A DNA stretch of 64,000 bases from Chloroflexota bacterium (lineage in GTDB: Bacteria > Chloroflexota > Anaerolineae > Anaerolineales > Villigracilaceae): positions 17,403-81,402 of the forward strand of contig JACRMH010000009.1 of NCBI GenBank assembly GCA_016219545.1. The letters run 5' to 3'. The position numbers were made by a program, and so were the translations under genes. The notes under the pieces were generated by a model. The model did not search any database. It saw only the letters and a list, made by a program, of their open reading frames with translations, and was not told where the DNA came from. Below are positions 14,620 through 24,193 of this stretch, one piece after another; position 1 is the stretch's first letter, and every line of letters begins with the position of its first letter.

Positions 14620-15557
14620 GACAACTCCTACGCAACCAGATTTTCCAACTCCTTCTCGCGCTTTTTATCGGACTTGGGCTTGGTCTGGCGTACTCGTGGC
14701 GAGTCTCCCCTGTTACATACGTGGACGCCAACCCTGCCATCCTGCGCGCCGACTTCAAGGATCAATATCGAGTCGTCATTGCCGCATCCTATGCATCCAC
14801 GCACAACTTGGAACGTGCGCGCGCCCGCCTTCAATTACTTGGCGATACGGATATGGTCAGCGAGTTAAGCGCACAGGCTCAACGCATGGTGGCGCGAGGG
14901 GAATTGCTCGAACACATCAAACCCGTTGCTCAATTGGCAACCGACTTGCAGAACGGCGTCGCAAGCCTTCCCCCCACTCAGATTCCATCCACAATCGTAT
15001 CGTACGTAAGCACGCCGTTCACAAATAATAACAACCTTCCCTTTACACTCACTCCCGTCACCGAGATTCCAACTGAAGAACTATCGGCGACAGAAACACA
15101 ATCAACACCTGAGGACAAACCACTCAAGTCAACGCCAACGACAACATTCAAACAAACTGCCCTTGTGCCGGTGACGGCATCCACTTTTGTGCCGCGCCCA
15201 ACCTTCACGCCGATTCCTTTGCCGGGTGCGCCATTTATCCTTGTCGGTCAGGATCAGGTCTGCAAATCTGGCACACAGCCCGGCTTATTACAGTTCATTC
15301 TCACAGATAGATACCATAAACAAATTGCAGGGATCGAGATCATCATCACGTCGCTTCAGGGGGAGGACCACTCCTTTACCGGATTCAAGCCCGAGTTAGG
15401 AAACGGATACGCAGATTTCGTCATGCAGGCCGATACCGTTTACAGCATCCGTGTGGCAGGCGGGGCCTTCGTCCCGGATATTTCCGCTCCGATGTGTAAA
15501 GACTCAAATGGAGCGAGTTATCTCGGCGGCTTGTTGTTGACTTTCCAACAGCCCTAA
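14616..15557 (+). CDS. Membrane-anchored protein with Thr/Pro linker, second of a tandem pair
   Basis: 313 residues, function unknown. An N-terminal membrane segment (LLLALFIGLGLGLAYSW) and a helical region to about 115 match the preceding protein. A long Thr/Ser/Pro-rich linker (about 130-205) leads to a C-terminal beta-rich domain (about 208-313) containing QFILTDRYHKQIAGIEIII and two cysteines, which probably lies outside the cell. It may be a membrane-anchored surface or envelope protein. Translation is coupled to the upstream gene by the ATGA overlap. Confidence 0.7.
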   Translation: MRQLLRNQIFQLLLALFIGLGLGLAYSWRVSPVTYVDANPAILRADFKDQYRVVIAASYASTHNLERARARLQLLGDTDMVSELSAQAQRMVARGELLEHIKPVAQLATDLQNGVASLPPTQIPSTIVSYVSTPFTNNNNLPFTLTPVTEIPTEELSATETQSTPEDKPLKSTPTTTFKQTALVPVTASTFVPRPTFTPIPLPGAPFILVGQDQVCKSGTQPGLLQFILTDRYHKQIAGIEIIITSLQGEDHSFTGFKPELGNGYADFVMQADTVYSIRVAGGAFVPDISAPMCKDSNGASYLGGLLLTFQQP

Positions 15558-15616
15558 TTTGCAACCAATTCCCCCCTCATTCGTTATAACTAGCATAAAA
15601 AAACAAGGAGTAACGA

Positions 15617-16132
15617 ATGAACACGAATCAAAATAAACCCGGATTATTCACAGCCATCGCGGTGATGACACTCACCAGCGGCATTATCAATCTCTTTTGG
15701 GGATTTATCGCATCTGCTACAGCTCTTGGAACCATTATTGGAATTATTTGTCTACCAATTATCTTGCCAATAGCTATTGCCCCCACCATTCTCGGTATCT
15801 TCGAGATCATCTATGCTGCCAAACTTTTGAGCGCACAGCCCGAACCTGTCAAACCTTCACAATCCCTTGCAGTCTTTCAGATATTGACCTTATTCTTAGG
15901 CAATGTTTTCTCAATGGTGGTCGGCATTCTGACTTTGATCTTCTATAACGATGTGACGGTAAGACAATACTTCGCGGAAATTAACGGAACTGTTGTTATG
16001 CCGCCCGCTCCCGTACAACCTGCGCCAGTGGAAGAACCCGAGTTGCTCCCCACCCCTGATGAACCAGCGATGCCTAATGCAGTGGAAGAACCCGCCAAAC
16101 CAAAGCGCGTCCGTAAAATAGCCGGAAAGTAA
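15617..16132 (+). CDS. Small integral membrane protein
   Basis: 171 residues, no recognised family. Three or four hydrophobic segments fill residues 10-120 (ALGTIIGIICLPIILPIAIAP is the longest). A Pro/Glu-rich tail ends in a basic stretch PKRVRKIAGK. The tail is probably cytoplasmic. AAGGAG precedes the start, TATAAC lies 27 bases upstream, and a strong terminator follows, so the gene is probably a single transcription unit. Confidence 0.65.
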   Translation: MNTNQNKPGLFTAIAVMTLTSGIINLFWGFIASATALGTIIGIICLPIILPIAIAPTILGIFEIIYAAKLLSAQPEPVKPSQSLAVFQILTLFLGNVFSMVVGILTLIFYNDVTVRQYFAEINGTVVMPPAPVQPAPVEEPELLPTPDEPAMPNAVEEPAKPKRVRKIAGK

Positions 16133-16152
16133 GTTACGAATTTCATCCATCC

Positions 16153-16193
16153 AAAACATTGTCAGCCCTAATTTGAGCTGACAATGTTTTTAT
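16153..16193 (+). terminator. Intrinsic terminator
   Basis: AACATTGTCAGC-loop-GCTGACAATGTT followed by TTTATTTTTT, a near-perfect stem. Confidence 0.85.
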
Positions 16194-16241
16194 TTTTTCT
16201 ATTTTCCCCATTACAATTGCCAATCATTCAGGAGGTTCTCC

Positions 16242-17093
16242 ATGCTCAATAAAACGATTGCATTCATCGGACCTGGCGTGATGGCAGAAGCCATGATCGC
16301 AGGTCTATTGCGCCAGAAACTCGCCAGCCCAAAGAATATCATTGCTTCCGGTCCGCGTGAAGAACGGGGCGAGGAATTACACAAAAAATATGGGATCAAA
16401 TCAACAACCGATAACGCATCCGCTGTGCATAACGCGGACGTGATCGTGCTCTCCGTCAAGCCGCAGAGACTCAGCGAAGTGATGAAGGGACTTAAAGGGA
16501 TTCGCAGTGATGCCCTTGTCCTGTCCATCATTGCCGGGGCTACCATGAAGAAGATCGGCACAGGATTGAAACATAAGTCCATTGTGCGCTCCATGCCGAA
16601 CACGCCCGGTCAGATCGGCGAAGGCATCACGGTTTGGGCGGCATCCAAAGATGTGACCGATGAACAACAAAAAATGGCGCGCGCCATTCTCAGCGCAATG
16701 GGCGAGGAAGTATTCGTGGAGGATGAAAGCTATCTCGATATGGCGACTGCATTATCAGGCTCGGGACCCGCTTACGTCTTTCTCTTCACCGAAGCCTTGA
16801 TAGATGCCGGCGTTCACATGGGATTTCCGCGCCGCATCGCCGAGCAACTCGTCCTGCAGACCATCAAAGGCTCGGCATCGTATTATCAGGGCGCGAGCAG
16901 GCATCCTGCCACCTTGCGGAATCAGGTCACCTCCCCCGGAGGGACATCTGCCGAAGCTTTGTATTATTTGGAAAAGGCCGGCTTCCGCACAGCGATCTCC
17001 CGCGCAGTGTGGGCGGCGTATCAACGCTCATTGGAGTTGGGCAAGGAGAAGCCCGGTCACATTGCGGATGTCAATGACGAACAAGAGAAATAA
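16242..17093 (+). CDS. proC: Pyrroline-5-carboxylate reductase ProC
   Basis: 283 residues; reduces pyrroline-5-carboxylate to proline, the last step of proline synthesis, with NAD(P)H. The N-terminal dinucleotide fold begins IAFIGPGVMAEAM; RSMPNTPGQIGEG and the C-terminal family signature (GSASYYQ through RNQVTSPGGTSAEAL) are clear. Length is normal. AGGAGG lies upstream. Its last 84 bases recur at 18602-18685 beyond an inserted MFS gene. Confidence 0.95.
   Translation: MLNKTIAFIGPGVMAEAMIAGLLRQKLASPKNIIASGPREERGEELHKKYGIKSTTDNASAVHNADVIVLSVKPQRLSEVMKGLKGIRSDALVLSIIAGATMKKIGTGLKHKSIVRSMPNTPGQIGEGITVWAASKDVTDEQQKMARAILSAMGEEVFVEDESYLDMATALSGSGPAYVFLFTEALIDAGVHMGFPRRIAEQLVLQTIKGSASYYQGASRHPATLRNQVTSPGGTSAEALYYLEKAGFRTAISRAVWAAYQRSLELGKEKPGHIADVNDEQEK
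17010..17093 (+). repeat. proC 3' tail, native copy (tail repeat pair C)
   Basis: The last 84 bases of proC including TAA. They align without gaps to 18602-18685 with about seven differences, several synonymous. Confidence 0.9.
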
Positions 17094-17120
17094 CATCCCT
17101 TTTTTCAGCGAGTAAATATC

Positions 17121-18275
17121 TTGCGCATCCGCTTTCAACTTATTATCTTCATGTTTCTACGCACCATCCTGAATACTGCCCACAGGATGGTGTATCCATT
17201 TCTGCCTGTTTTCGCACGCGGACTCGGCGTAGACATTTCCACCATGTCCCTGTTGATGACAGTTCGCTCATTGATCGGTACAACCAGCCCATTATTCGCG
17301 CCCATCGCAGATCGGCGCGGACGAAAATTCGGTATGTTACTTGGCGCAATCATTTTCACGCTGGGTGTTGGGTTGGTTGCCATCTACCCAAACATCTGGA
17401 CTCTCGCCATCGCACTGATCCTGGCTGTGATCGGCAAGTATATGTTCGACCCATCCATGCAAGCCTATTTTGGCGACCGCATCCCCTACGAACAACGAGG
17501 CACGGCTCTGGCCGTTACCGAGGTTGCATGGTCAATGGCATTTATTGTGGGTGTTCCCATCGTCGGATTCCTCATTGATAAATTTGGCTGGTCTGCGCCT
17601 TTCCCCTTTTTCACTATTCTTGGGTTGGTTATTTTCTTTGTGGTCTGGCGAGTCGTCCCTGCTGAAGATTCACATCATGAGTTGACCAATGATTCACGTG
17701 CTGGCTATCGCGCAGTGCTCACATCCATTCCCGCGCTGGCAGGGATATCCATTGCCATGTTTGCAAGCGCAGGCAATGAACTGGTCAGCGTGATCTTTGG
17801 CGTTTGGCTGGAAGATTCGTTTGGATTAAGGATCGCTGCCCTCGCGGGAGCATCTGCTGTGATCGGCATTTCAGAACTAAGCGGGGAGGGATTGGTTGCC
17901 TTCACAACAGATAAACTTGGCAAGCCGCTCGCACTGACCATTGGGCTGGTCGGCAATGCCCTGGCTGCGATCCTGCTCCCATTCATTGGGCAAACACAAA
18001 TCGGCGCGCTGATTGGGCTGTTCCTTTTCTACATCACCTTTGAATACATCATGGTCAGCCACATACCGTTGATGACCGAACTTGTCCCCTCGGCTCGTGC
18101 CACGATGCTTTCCATAAATGTAACAGGCCATTCCATAGGGCGTGCGCTTGGTGCATTTTTAGCTGCCATCATTTATCAACATTTTGGATTTTTATTTGTT
18201 GCGTTTTTGACAGCTGTGTTTAACCTCGCAGGACTGCTGGCGCTAAGAATTATGCAGCGAAAGAAAACAAGTTGA
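17121..18275 (+). CDS. MFS transporter, 12-TM drug/sugar exporter type
   Basis: 384 residues with about 11-12 hydrophobic segments. The loop-2/3 motif PIADRRGRKFGMLLG is the classic MFS signature. Substrate unknown; the size and motif fit small drug or metabolite exporters. The frame begins with TTG at 17121, 28 bases after proC; ATG at 17151 would remove the first residues of helix 1. No strong ribosome binding site is visible, so coupling to proC transcription is likely. It is the first gene in the block enclosed by the two proC tails. Confidence 0.85.
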   Translation: MRIRFQLIIFMFLRTILNTAHRMVYPFLPVFARGLGVDISTMSLLMTVRSLIGTTSPLFAPIADRRGRKFGMLLGAIIFTLGVGLVAIYPNIWTLAIALILAVIGKYMFDPSMQAYFGDRIPYEQRGTALAVTEVAWSMAFIVGVPIVGFLIDKFGWSAPFPFFTILGLVIFFVVWRVVPAEDSHHELTNDSRAGYRAVLTSIPALAGISIAMFASAGNELVSVIFGVWLEDSFGLRIAALAGASAVIGISELSGEGLVAFTTDKLGKPLALTIGLVGNALAAILLPFIGQTQIGALIGLFLFYITFEYIMVSHIPLMTELVPSARATMLSINVTGHSIGRALGAFLAAIIYQHFGFLFVAFLTAVFNLAGLLALRIMQRKKTS

Positions 18276-18318
18276 CATCCAATGATCGACTCAATACGAA
18301 CCAAGAGGAGTATTCGTT

Positions 18319-18669
18319 ATGATATTTCCTGATTTTCTTGCCAAACCGATTTTCCATATTCTTTATCTTATCGAACGCCGCTCGGATGGAGCTACACAGC
18401 CGCCGATTCGCCGCAAGATTCAGCCTGTGGCGGATGAGCAGCGTATTGCTTTTGACCATTTGCTTGATGCAGCTTTACGTAACGGCATTAGCGCACTCAT
18501 TCACTACAGTCTCCCCTATCCCAAGGCGGATTTTCTGAATTACATCTGCGATTGGCGCGGATTTGTTGCACATGGCTTCCCCATACACGAATTGGAAACT
18601 TTGGGCGGCGTATCAACGCTCTTTGGAATTGGGCAAGGAGAAACCCGGTCATATTGCGGATGTCAATGA
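18319..18669 (+). CDS. Truncated ORF running into the proC tail copy
   Basis: 117 residues by frame, preceded by a good AGAGGAG site. The first 94 residues (MIFPDFLAKP...) match no family I know. From base 18602 the frame runs through the copied proC tail in the wrong frame, so the last 22 residues (GGVSTLFGIGQG...) are not native. The gene therefore seems to have lost its true 3' end at the duplication junction. Confidence 0.5.
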   Translation: MIFPDFLAKPIFHILYLIERRSDGATQPPIRRKIQPVADEQRIAFDHLLDAALRNGISALIHYSLPYPKADFLNYICDWRGFVAHGFPIHELETLGGVSTLFGIGQGETRSYCGCQ

Positions 18670-18685
18670 CGATGAAGAAAAATAA
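18602..18685 (+). repeat. Copy of the proC 3' tail (tail repeat pair C)
   Basis: 84 bases, same length as 17010-17093, about 92% identical. In the proC frame it still reads WAAYQRSLELGKEKPGHIAD and ends in TAA. No proC N-terminal sequence precedes it. Confidence 0.92.
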
Positions 18686-18724
18686 CTCCTGCAACAAAAC
18701 CCGGTTGACTCTTGTACTACCTGC

Positions 18725-19456
18725 ATGAGATATTTCACTTCTGCCAACCTGATCCGTGTTTTGGCTTTTTGGGTGGTTCTTTCACAGATCATCCTTGCAC
18801 TGATCTTCACCCTTTTTACAGGGACTAATCCGCGCGCCGTCATGCTGATGGCAACAGGATTGATGGGGATATGGATCATTGTGGGCGGGGCATTGATGTG
18901 GAGGTTCAGAAATTCGATCCGCACCTATATGCTGAAGATTCAAATCCCACGAGCTATTAAGTTCATTCTTTTTTGCACTCTCCTCGCATTGATCGAAGAA
19001 GCTGTTGCTGTTCTGATGACCAATTTGGCTCCCCTGTTTGGCGTTCCGATCGGCTCTGCCTATATCACTGCTTCCGCGAATTATTTTGATGTTGTCACAT
19101 TTCACAGTGTGGTAGTGTTTATCCCTATGTTTATAGTCTGGGCATTCCTCCTCTTGCATTGGGATTTTTCACCCACTGCGGTCTTTCTCCTCTTTGGATT
19201 AACGGGCTTTTTCTCAGAAGCCATCTTTGCAGGGACGTTCGATCTGACTCGTGCGCCGTTTTGGATATTCATCTATGGGCTGATGATATGGCTGCCTGCC
19301 TACTGCATCCCCCCGAGAACTGGCGTAAAACTTCCGCGTTGGTGGATGGTTCCGCTTGCGATATTTGCTCCATATCTCCTTGCCGTTCCCGTTGCTCTGG
19401 TTGTCAGTACACTCCACCCAGTCAGTATTCATTTTCCACCCATTGTGTCAAATTAA
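18725..19456 (+). CDS. Integral membrane protein of unknown function
   Basis: 243 residues with about seven hydrophobic segments. The first is VLAFWVVLSQIILALIFTLF, and an acidic motif LIEEAVAVLMTNLAPLFG lies mid-protein. An EEx-type pair in a membrane helix recalls CPBP-like intramembrane proteases, but the other family motifs were not found, so no function is assigned. It lies just past the proC tail copy. Confidence 0.6.
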   Translation: MRYFTSANLIRVLAFWVVLSQIILALIFTLFTGTNPRAVMLMATGLMGIWIIVGGALMWRFRNSIRTYMLKIQIPRAIKFILFCTLLALIEEAVAVLMTNLAPLFGVPIGSAYITASANYFDVVTFHSVVVFIPMFIVWAFLLLHWDFSPTAVFLLFGLTGFFSEAIFAGTFDLTRAPFWIFIYGLMIWLPAYCIPPRTGVKLPRWWMVPLAIFAPYLLAVPVALVVSTLHPVSIHFPPIVSN

Positions 19457-19490
19457 GATCACTCCAATAAGGGGTAAGTAAAAAACATAA

Positions 19491-19590
19491 ATGTGTCGCC
19501 CTGAGGGAGCGTGCTCTTCGCGACCGAAGGGTCTCTAAGCGAGATAAGAGATGCTTCGCGCCTGAAAAGCGGCGCTCAGCAAGACACAGA
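19491..19590. repeat. Degenerate palindromic intergenic repeat (family A-like)
   Basis: The 232-base gap before the ABC-F gene contains TGTCGCCCTGAGGGAGCG ... CGACCGAAGGGTCTC ... CGCTCAGCAAGACAC. This looks like an inverted repeat that was itself interrupted. Confidence 0.45.
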
Positions 19591-19650
19591 AACGTTATCC
19601 ATTATTCACGTTAGATTAAGATCGAAAAGCATTCATCAATCCTTTCCGCT

Positions 19651-19656
19651 TATAAT
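19651..19656 (+). promoter_or_regulatory. -10 box for ABC-F gene
   Basis: TATAAT, 32 bases before the ATG at 19689; GAAGCTGGA lies between as a weak ribosome binding site. Confidence 0.4.
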
Positions 19657-19688
19657 ACGGGGCGTTCAAATCTAGAAGCTGGAAAATC

Positions 19689-21686
19689 ATGTCACTCATC
19701 ACTGTAAATTCTCTCTCCAAATCATACGGCCCCACTGATATTTTCAGCGGGGTATCTTTCACGGTCGCCAAAGGCGCGCGCTTGGCCGTAGTTGGTCCCA
19801 ATGGAATCGGCAAGACATCCCTCATGCGAATCCTTGTCGGCGTGGATGAAGCCACCTCGGGAACAGTATCCCGCTCACGCGGACTCCGGATCGGATATCT
19901 GTCGCAGGAAGCAGATTTCCAAATGACAGGCACTCTCTGGGATGCCTGCGAATCCGTCTTTAGTCATTTCAAAGTTGAGCAGGAAGAACTTCACCGCCTT
20001 GAAGCGTTGATGTCTGACCCCGCGCAATTTGAAGAGGTGATGGAACGCTACGGAAAATTGCAGGAAGATTTCGAGCGGCGCGGCGGGTACACCTACATGA
20101 CGAAGATCCGTCAGGTGTTGACCGGGTTGGGATTCAGCGAAGCCGATTATCAACTTGACCTTGACCATCTTTCCGGCGGACAACGCACGCGCGGTTTCCT
20201 TGCACGATTATTACTCGAAGACCCCGACCTGCTCTTGCTCGATGAACCCACCAATCACCTGGACATTGCAGCCGTTGAATGGCTCGAAGGATATTTGAGT
20301 CAATGGGAAGGCGCGGCCATCATCATTTCGCATGACCGTTTCTTTTTGGATAAAGCCAGCAATGTGATCCTGGAAATGTTCCCCGGTGCAACAGAAATAT
20401 ATCGCGGCAATTACAGCGCGTACCTTAAACAACGCGTTGAACGCATGACCCGCCGTCAGGAAGTTTTCGATAGCGAAAAAGAAAAACTTCAAAAGGAAAT
20501 GGAATACATCCGCAAAAATGTGGCGGGACAAAATGTATTGCAAGCCAAAGGCAAACTCAAGCGCCTCTCGCGCATCATTCAAGCCATCGAACAGATCGGC
20601 ATGGAAGCTGCGCTCAAACAAAAATGGAGCGAGACCGCTGCTGAAGTCTCCGTCACCACATCCATCCTCAGCGTGGAAGAAGCGGGTCGCCGCATCAACG
20701 CATTGCAATCGCCTGTGCGCCAACTTCCCAATTTACATTTGCGTCTCAATCAGGCCGCGCGCTCCGGCGATATGGTCATCCGCACTGAAAATCTCAAAGT
20801 GGGATTCTCTGACAAGTTTTTATTTTCATCTCCAAATATTGATCTGCGACGCGGCGACTGTGCAGCCTTAATCGGACCGAACGGCGCGGGCAAATCAACT
20901 TTTCTAAAAACGATCCTCGGTCAGATCCCGCCGTTGGCTGGTGAGGTGACTCTGGGGGAGAGTCTGCACATTGGGTACTTTGCCCAGGCTCACGAAAGCC
21001 TTGACCCAAAGAAAAGCGTAATTGATGAGATCATTCATGCTACAAATTGGCTTCCGCAAAAGGCGCGTGAGTATCTCGGCAAATATTTATTCTCCGGAGA
21101 CGACGCCTTCAAGATGGTATCCATGCTCTCCGGCGGTGAGCGCGGACGTTTGGCGCTGGCCAAACTTGCTTTGCAGGATACAAATTTATTATTGCTTGAC
21201 GAACCCACCAACCATTTGGATATCCCCTCGCAGGAAATCCTCGAAGCCGTGTTGGATGATTATCAAGGCACGATCCTCCTCGTCACCCATGACCGTTATC
21301 TCGTGGATGCAGTTGCGACCCAGATCTGGGAGATCGACACAGACGAATCCCATCTCATCATCTTCAAGGGTATCTATTCCCAGTTGAAGGAAGAAAGAGA
21401 AAAGGATTTGGCGCGGCGTGCGGCAGCGCAGGCTGAAGTTACAGTTGTGACTGAACCCCGCAAGGCAAAGTCAGTGAGCACAAAAGAAGACAGAAGAAAG
21501 AACGCGAAGAAGCAGGAACTTGAAAACAAGATCGCCGCGCTTGAAGCAGAACTTGGCGAAATTGGGAATAAGCTGGCTAATCCACCCAGGGATGCGGGCG
21601 AAGTAATAAAACTGGCCAAAGATTACGACCGCGTTCAAAAAGAGATGGATGAGAAGATGGAGGAGTGGGAAGGATTGCAGGGATGA
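19689..21686 (+). CDS. ABC-F family ATPase (ribosome-associated type)
   Basis: 665 residues, cytoplasmic. Two ABC domains: the first has Walker A GPNGIGKTS (about 37-45) and signature LSGGQRTR; the second has GPNGAGKST (about 395) and LSGGERGR. Both Walker B/D-loop segments read LLLLDEPTNHLD, the hallmark of the class. A linker of about 80 residues joins them, and the C-terminus (about 590-665) is a charged coiled coil, as in Uup-like members. There are no membrane segments. The family acts on the ribosome in translation quality control or antibiotic protection. The last 87 bases are duplicated at 24194. Confidence 0.92.
   Translation: MSLITVNSLSKSYGPTDIFSGVSFTVAKGARLAVVGPNGIGKTSLMRILVGVDEATSGTVSRSRGLRIGYLSQEADFQMTGTLWDACESVFSHFKVEQEELHRLEALMSDPAQFEEVMERYGKLQEDFERRGGYTYMTKIRQVLTGLGFSEADYQLDLDHLSGGQRTRGFLARLLLEDPDLLLLDEPTNHLDIAAVEWLEGYLSQWEGAAIIISHDRFFLDKASNVILEMFPGATEIYRGNYSAYLKQRVERMTRRQEVFDSEKEKLQKEMEYIRKNVAGQNVLQAKGKLKRLSRIIQAIEQIGMEAALKQKWSETAAEVSVTTSILSVEEAGRRINALQSPVRQLPNLHLRLNQAARSGDMVIRTENLKVGFSDKFLFSSPNIDLRRGDCAALIGPNGAGKSTFLKTILGQIPPLAGEVTLGESLHIGYFAQAHESLDPKKSVIDEIIHATNWLPQKAREYLGKYLFSGDDAFKMVSMLSGGERGRLALAKLALQDTNLLLLDEPTNHLDIPSQEILEAVLDDYQGTILLVTHDRYLVDAVATQIWEIDTDESHLIIFKGIYSQLKEEREKDLARRAAAQAEVTVVTEPRKAKSVSTKEDRRKNAKKQELENKIAALEAELGEIGNKLANPPRDAGEVIKLAKDYDRVQKEMDEKMEEWEGLQG
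21600..21686 (+). repeat. ABC-F gene 3' tail, native copy (tail repeat pair D)
   Basis: The last 87 bases including TGA, coding for EVIKLAKDYDRVQKEMDEK and onward. They align without gaps to 24194-24280 with about 12 substitutions, many at third positions. Confidence 0.9.
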
Positions 21687-24166
21687 TACAAAAGTCCATT
21701 CGCGTTTTTTCAGTATTAACTTTTTGTAGCGGGGTGGCAGCAATATCGTATCTCGCATATCTTCCCGGGGATGCCCAACACAATCTCTCGCCATACCGCA
21801 TGGTTTCCCTGGCTGGGATATTTGCGCTACTTTATCTAAGTGCCATCATTTTCTTCAGGTATAAATCCAGTGAGAGCGCGGACAGGCTTACAGAACGAAT
21901 TAAGGGGTTTAAATCAGTTGATCTATTTTCCTTCATGTTGTTCGCCGTTTCCCTAACAGCGTGGGTTGCATTTCTTTACAGGGATTTATGGACAGATCAT
22001 TTCAGCGACTTGATTTATGTCAGGCTTGCCCCGATCATGCTCATAGGCTCGCTGGTATCCATGCAGGCCGGAATCGTTTTACTGCTGCCACATTTCGACT
22101 TTAAACAATTTATCAATCCAGTTAAGACTATCTGGAGAACATCGCTGGTCGTTTTGGGCGGGTTCGCTGGAATAGCGATATTTATATCCTTTACAGGAAT
22201 TGGATTCTCAGAAGACAACGTTGGGCTCAATTGGGGGATCGCAGGTGTTCCACTGACATTTGCCCAGGTTAATCTCGTCCTATCCATCGGTTTCCTTTTG
22301 TCATTTTTGATCCATATTATTCGTTCAAGGACAACAGGAAAACACCTCCGCTGGTCGTTAATATTTGATATTGGTGTTTTTATTATATTGTGGGGATCGT
22401 CCGTAATTCTCTGGTCAAACCAAACCATGGATCCGTCACATTTTTCGCCGAAGCCAACCGCACCAAATTATGAATACTATCCATCTTCAGATGCCCTTTT
22501 ATTCGACAAAATGTCGTATCACCTGTCTGCCGGCGTTGGGTTCTCAGAAACCCTGGTGCGCAGGCCTTTGTATGTTGGTCTGGTCTCACTATTTCATAAG
22601 ATCGGCGGGGTTTCCTATGACCGTACTGTCTTTGTTCAAATCCTCTTTCTTGCCCTGATCCCCGCTTTTATCTACCTATTAACTACAAAGTTGCCCAACC
22701 GTTTGGCGGGTTTTGTTGCAGGTGGTCTTTTAATTTTACGTGAAACAAATGCGATTGACCTATCTGGAAAAATTACAACATCACATGCAAAACTAATAAT
22801 GAGTGATCTGCCGGCAACCCTGGGGGTTGTGGTTTTTGTATATGCATGTATTATTTTGTTCACAAAGCCTAAACATGACAAATGGCTGCTATTAATCATT
22901 GGAACAATTTTAGGATTAATAGCATTGGTGCGGGCGCAAGTCTTGATCCTTACTCCATTGATTCTCCTGTTTACCATATTTCCGAAACAAAACAAAAATA
23001 AACCGTTCATTAGTTCAGGGATTATTCTTATCGGCCTCATTCTGGTGATAACTCCCTGGGCGTGGCGAAATTGGGATATTAGCGGAACTTTTACGCTTGG
23101 TGATACTGGCGAGACCATGCTTATGGCCAGGAATTATTCGTTAAATCCAATAAAATATCCGCAACCATTAGCAGGGGAAACGGTTGCCGATTATTCAAAA
23201 CGGCTTTCCCATGATATATCTTCGTTCATCTTTGAATACCCGGGGAATGCGGCGTTTTTCATTTCCAATCATTTCATACACAGTCTTGCCACAAGTGCAG
23301 TGTACATCGCCCCTTTATACACTAACGACTCGCCTAAAACCCTCATCAGCAAACTGCCCTTCTGGGATATCCGGAACGTCTGGGATGGGGCATCGCCCAG
23401 GGGGACTCTTCTTCCCTTGCTATGCAACCTTGTCATTCTCGCAATTGGGATAGGGCTGGCGCGGGCAGAAAATAAAGAGATAGGACTGTATCCATTGATG
23501 GTCTTTGTTGTTTATCAAGCCGGAAATGCACTTGTCCGCACCTCCGGATGGAGGTTTGCGCTCCCAGTGGATTGGATCATCTTAATGTATTATTCCATTG
23601 CACTATCCTATGCGCCTTCTAAAGTCGGCTTATTAATTACATCCAATCCCTTGACTACCCCCAGTAATGATTCATCGAAAAAAACAAACCCGGTTTATCC
23701 ATTAATATTTATATTATTATTTATTGTGGGTATTTCCGTTCTTCTTGCAGAAAAAACGATCCCTGAGCAAAAATTCGATTATTTAATAGATGCGAGCAGG
23801 AATAAACTGGTTCGGGAAAATATATTGACATCTGACCAGCTCACAAAATACCTTCAACAAAAGAATGCAGTCCTCATCTCTGGCATCGCACTCTATCCTC
23901 GCTATTTCAAGCCAAACGGGGCGCTTTACTCGGAAAATCTGCCCTCAGATTTTAAATATTTACATTTCTGGTTGATCAATAAAGGCGATACACAAATTGT
24001 ACTGCCACTTCAAAAGCCACCAGTTTTTTTCCCACATGCATCCACCGTTTCGGTGCTCGGATGCGATCATGGTGACTACGTTACAGCCTGGGCTGTATTT
24101 ATCCAGAAAGATAATAGGGAAGAGGTCATTCTTCGAGAGCCTTCCTCAATGTTTGTTTGTCCATAA
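21683..24166 (+). CDS. Large polytopic membrane protein, glycosyltransferase-like (GT39/GT83 type)
   Basis: 827 residues. About twelve or more hydrophobic segments fill residues 10-690, and a short soluble C-terminal domain follows. The loop SSDALLFDKMSYHLSAG with the following RRPLYVGLVSLFHK resembles the extracytoplasmic acidic loop of lipid-linked sugar transferases (PMT/ArnT superfamily); this assignment is by layout. The ATG at 21683 overlaps the ABC-F stop as ATGA, so translation is coupled. The gene is flanked by the two ABC-F tails and is more AT-rich than its host gene, which suggests acquisition. Confidence 0.7.
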   Translation: MIQKSIRVFSVLTFCSGVAAISYLAYLPGDAQHNLSPYRMVSLAGIFALLYLSAIIFFRYKSSESADRLTERIKGFKSVDLFSFMLFAVSLTAWVAFLYRDLWTDHFSDLIYVRLAPIMLIGSLVSMQAGIVLLLPHFDFKQFINPVKTIWRTSLVVLGGFAGIAIFISFTGIGFSEDNVGLNWGIAGVPLTFAQVNLVLSIGFLLSFLIHIIRSRTTGKHLRWSLIFDIGVFIILWGSSVILWSNQTMDPSHFSPKPTAPNYEYYPSSDALLFDKMSYHLSAGVGFSETLVRRPLYVGLVSLFHKIGGVSYDRTVFVQILFLALIPAFIYLLTTKLPNRLAGFVAGGLLILRETNAIDLSGKITTSHAKLIMSDLPATLGVVVFVYACIILFTKPKHDKWLLLIIGTILGLIALVRAQVLILTPLILLFTIFPKQNKNKPFISSGIILIGLILVITPWAWRNWDISGTFTLGDTGETMLMARNYSLNPIKYPQPLAGETVADYSKRLSHDISSFIFEYPGNAAFFISNHFIHSLATSAVYIAPLYTNDSPKTLISKLPFWDIRNVWDGASPRGTLLPLLCNLVILAIGIGLARAENKEIGLYPLMVFVVYQAGNALVRTSGWRFALPVDWIILMYYSIALSYAPSKVGLLITSNPLTTPSNDSSKKTNPVYPLIFILLFIVGISVLLAEKTIPEQKFDYLIDASRNKLVRENILTSDQLTKYLQQKNAVLISGIALYPRYFKPNGALYSENLPSDFKYLHFWLINKGDTQIVLPLQKPPVFFPHASTVSVLGCDHGDYVTAWAVFIQKDNREEVILREPSSMFVCP

Positions 24167-24193
24167 AAAAGCTCACCTGCCCAGAGAGCAAAT

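Noticed and set aside
20211..20723. 170-codon minus-strand frame opposite the ABC-F gene
   Set aside because: Covers conserved ABC-F sequence; shadow frame.
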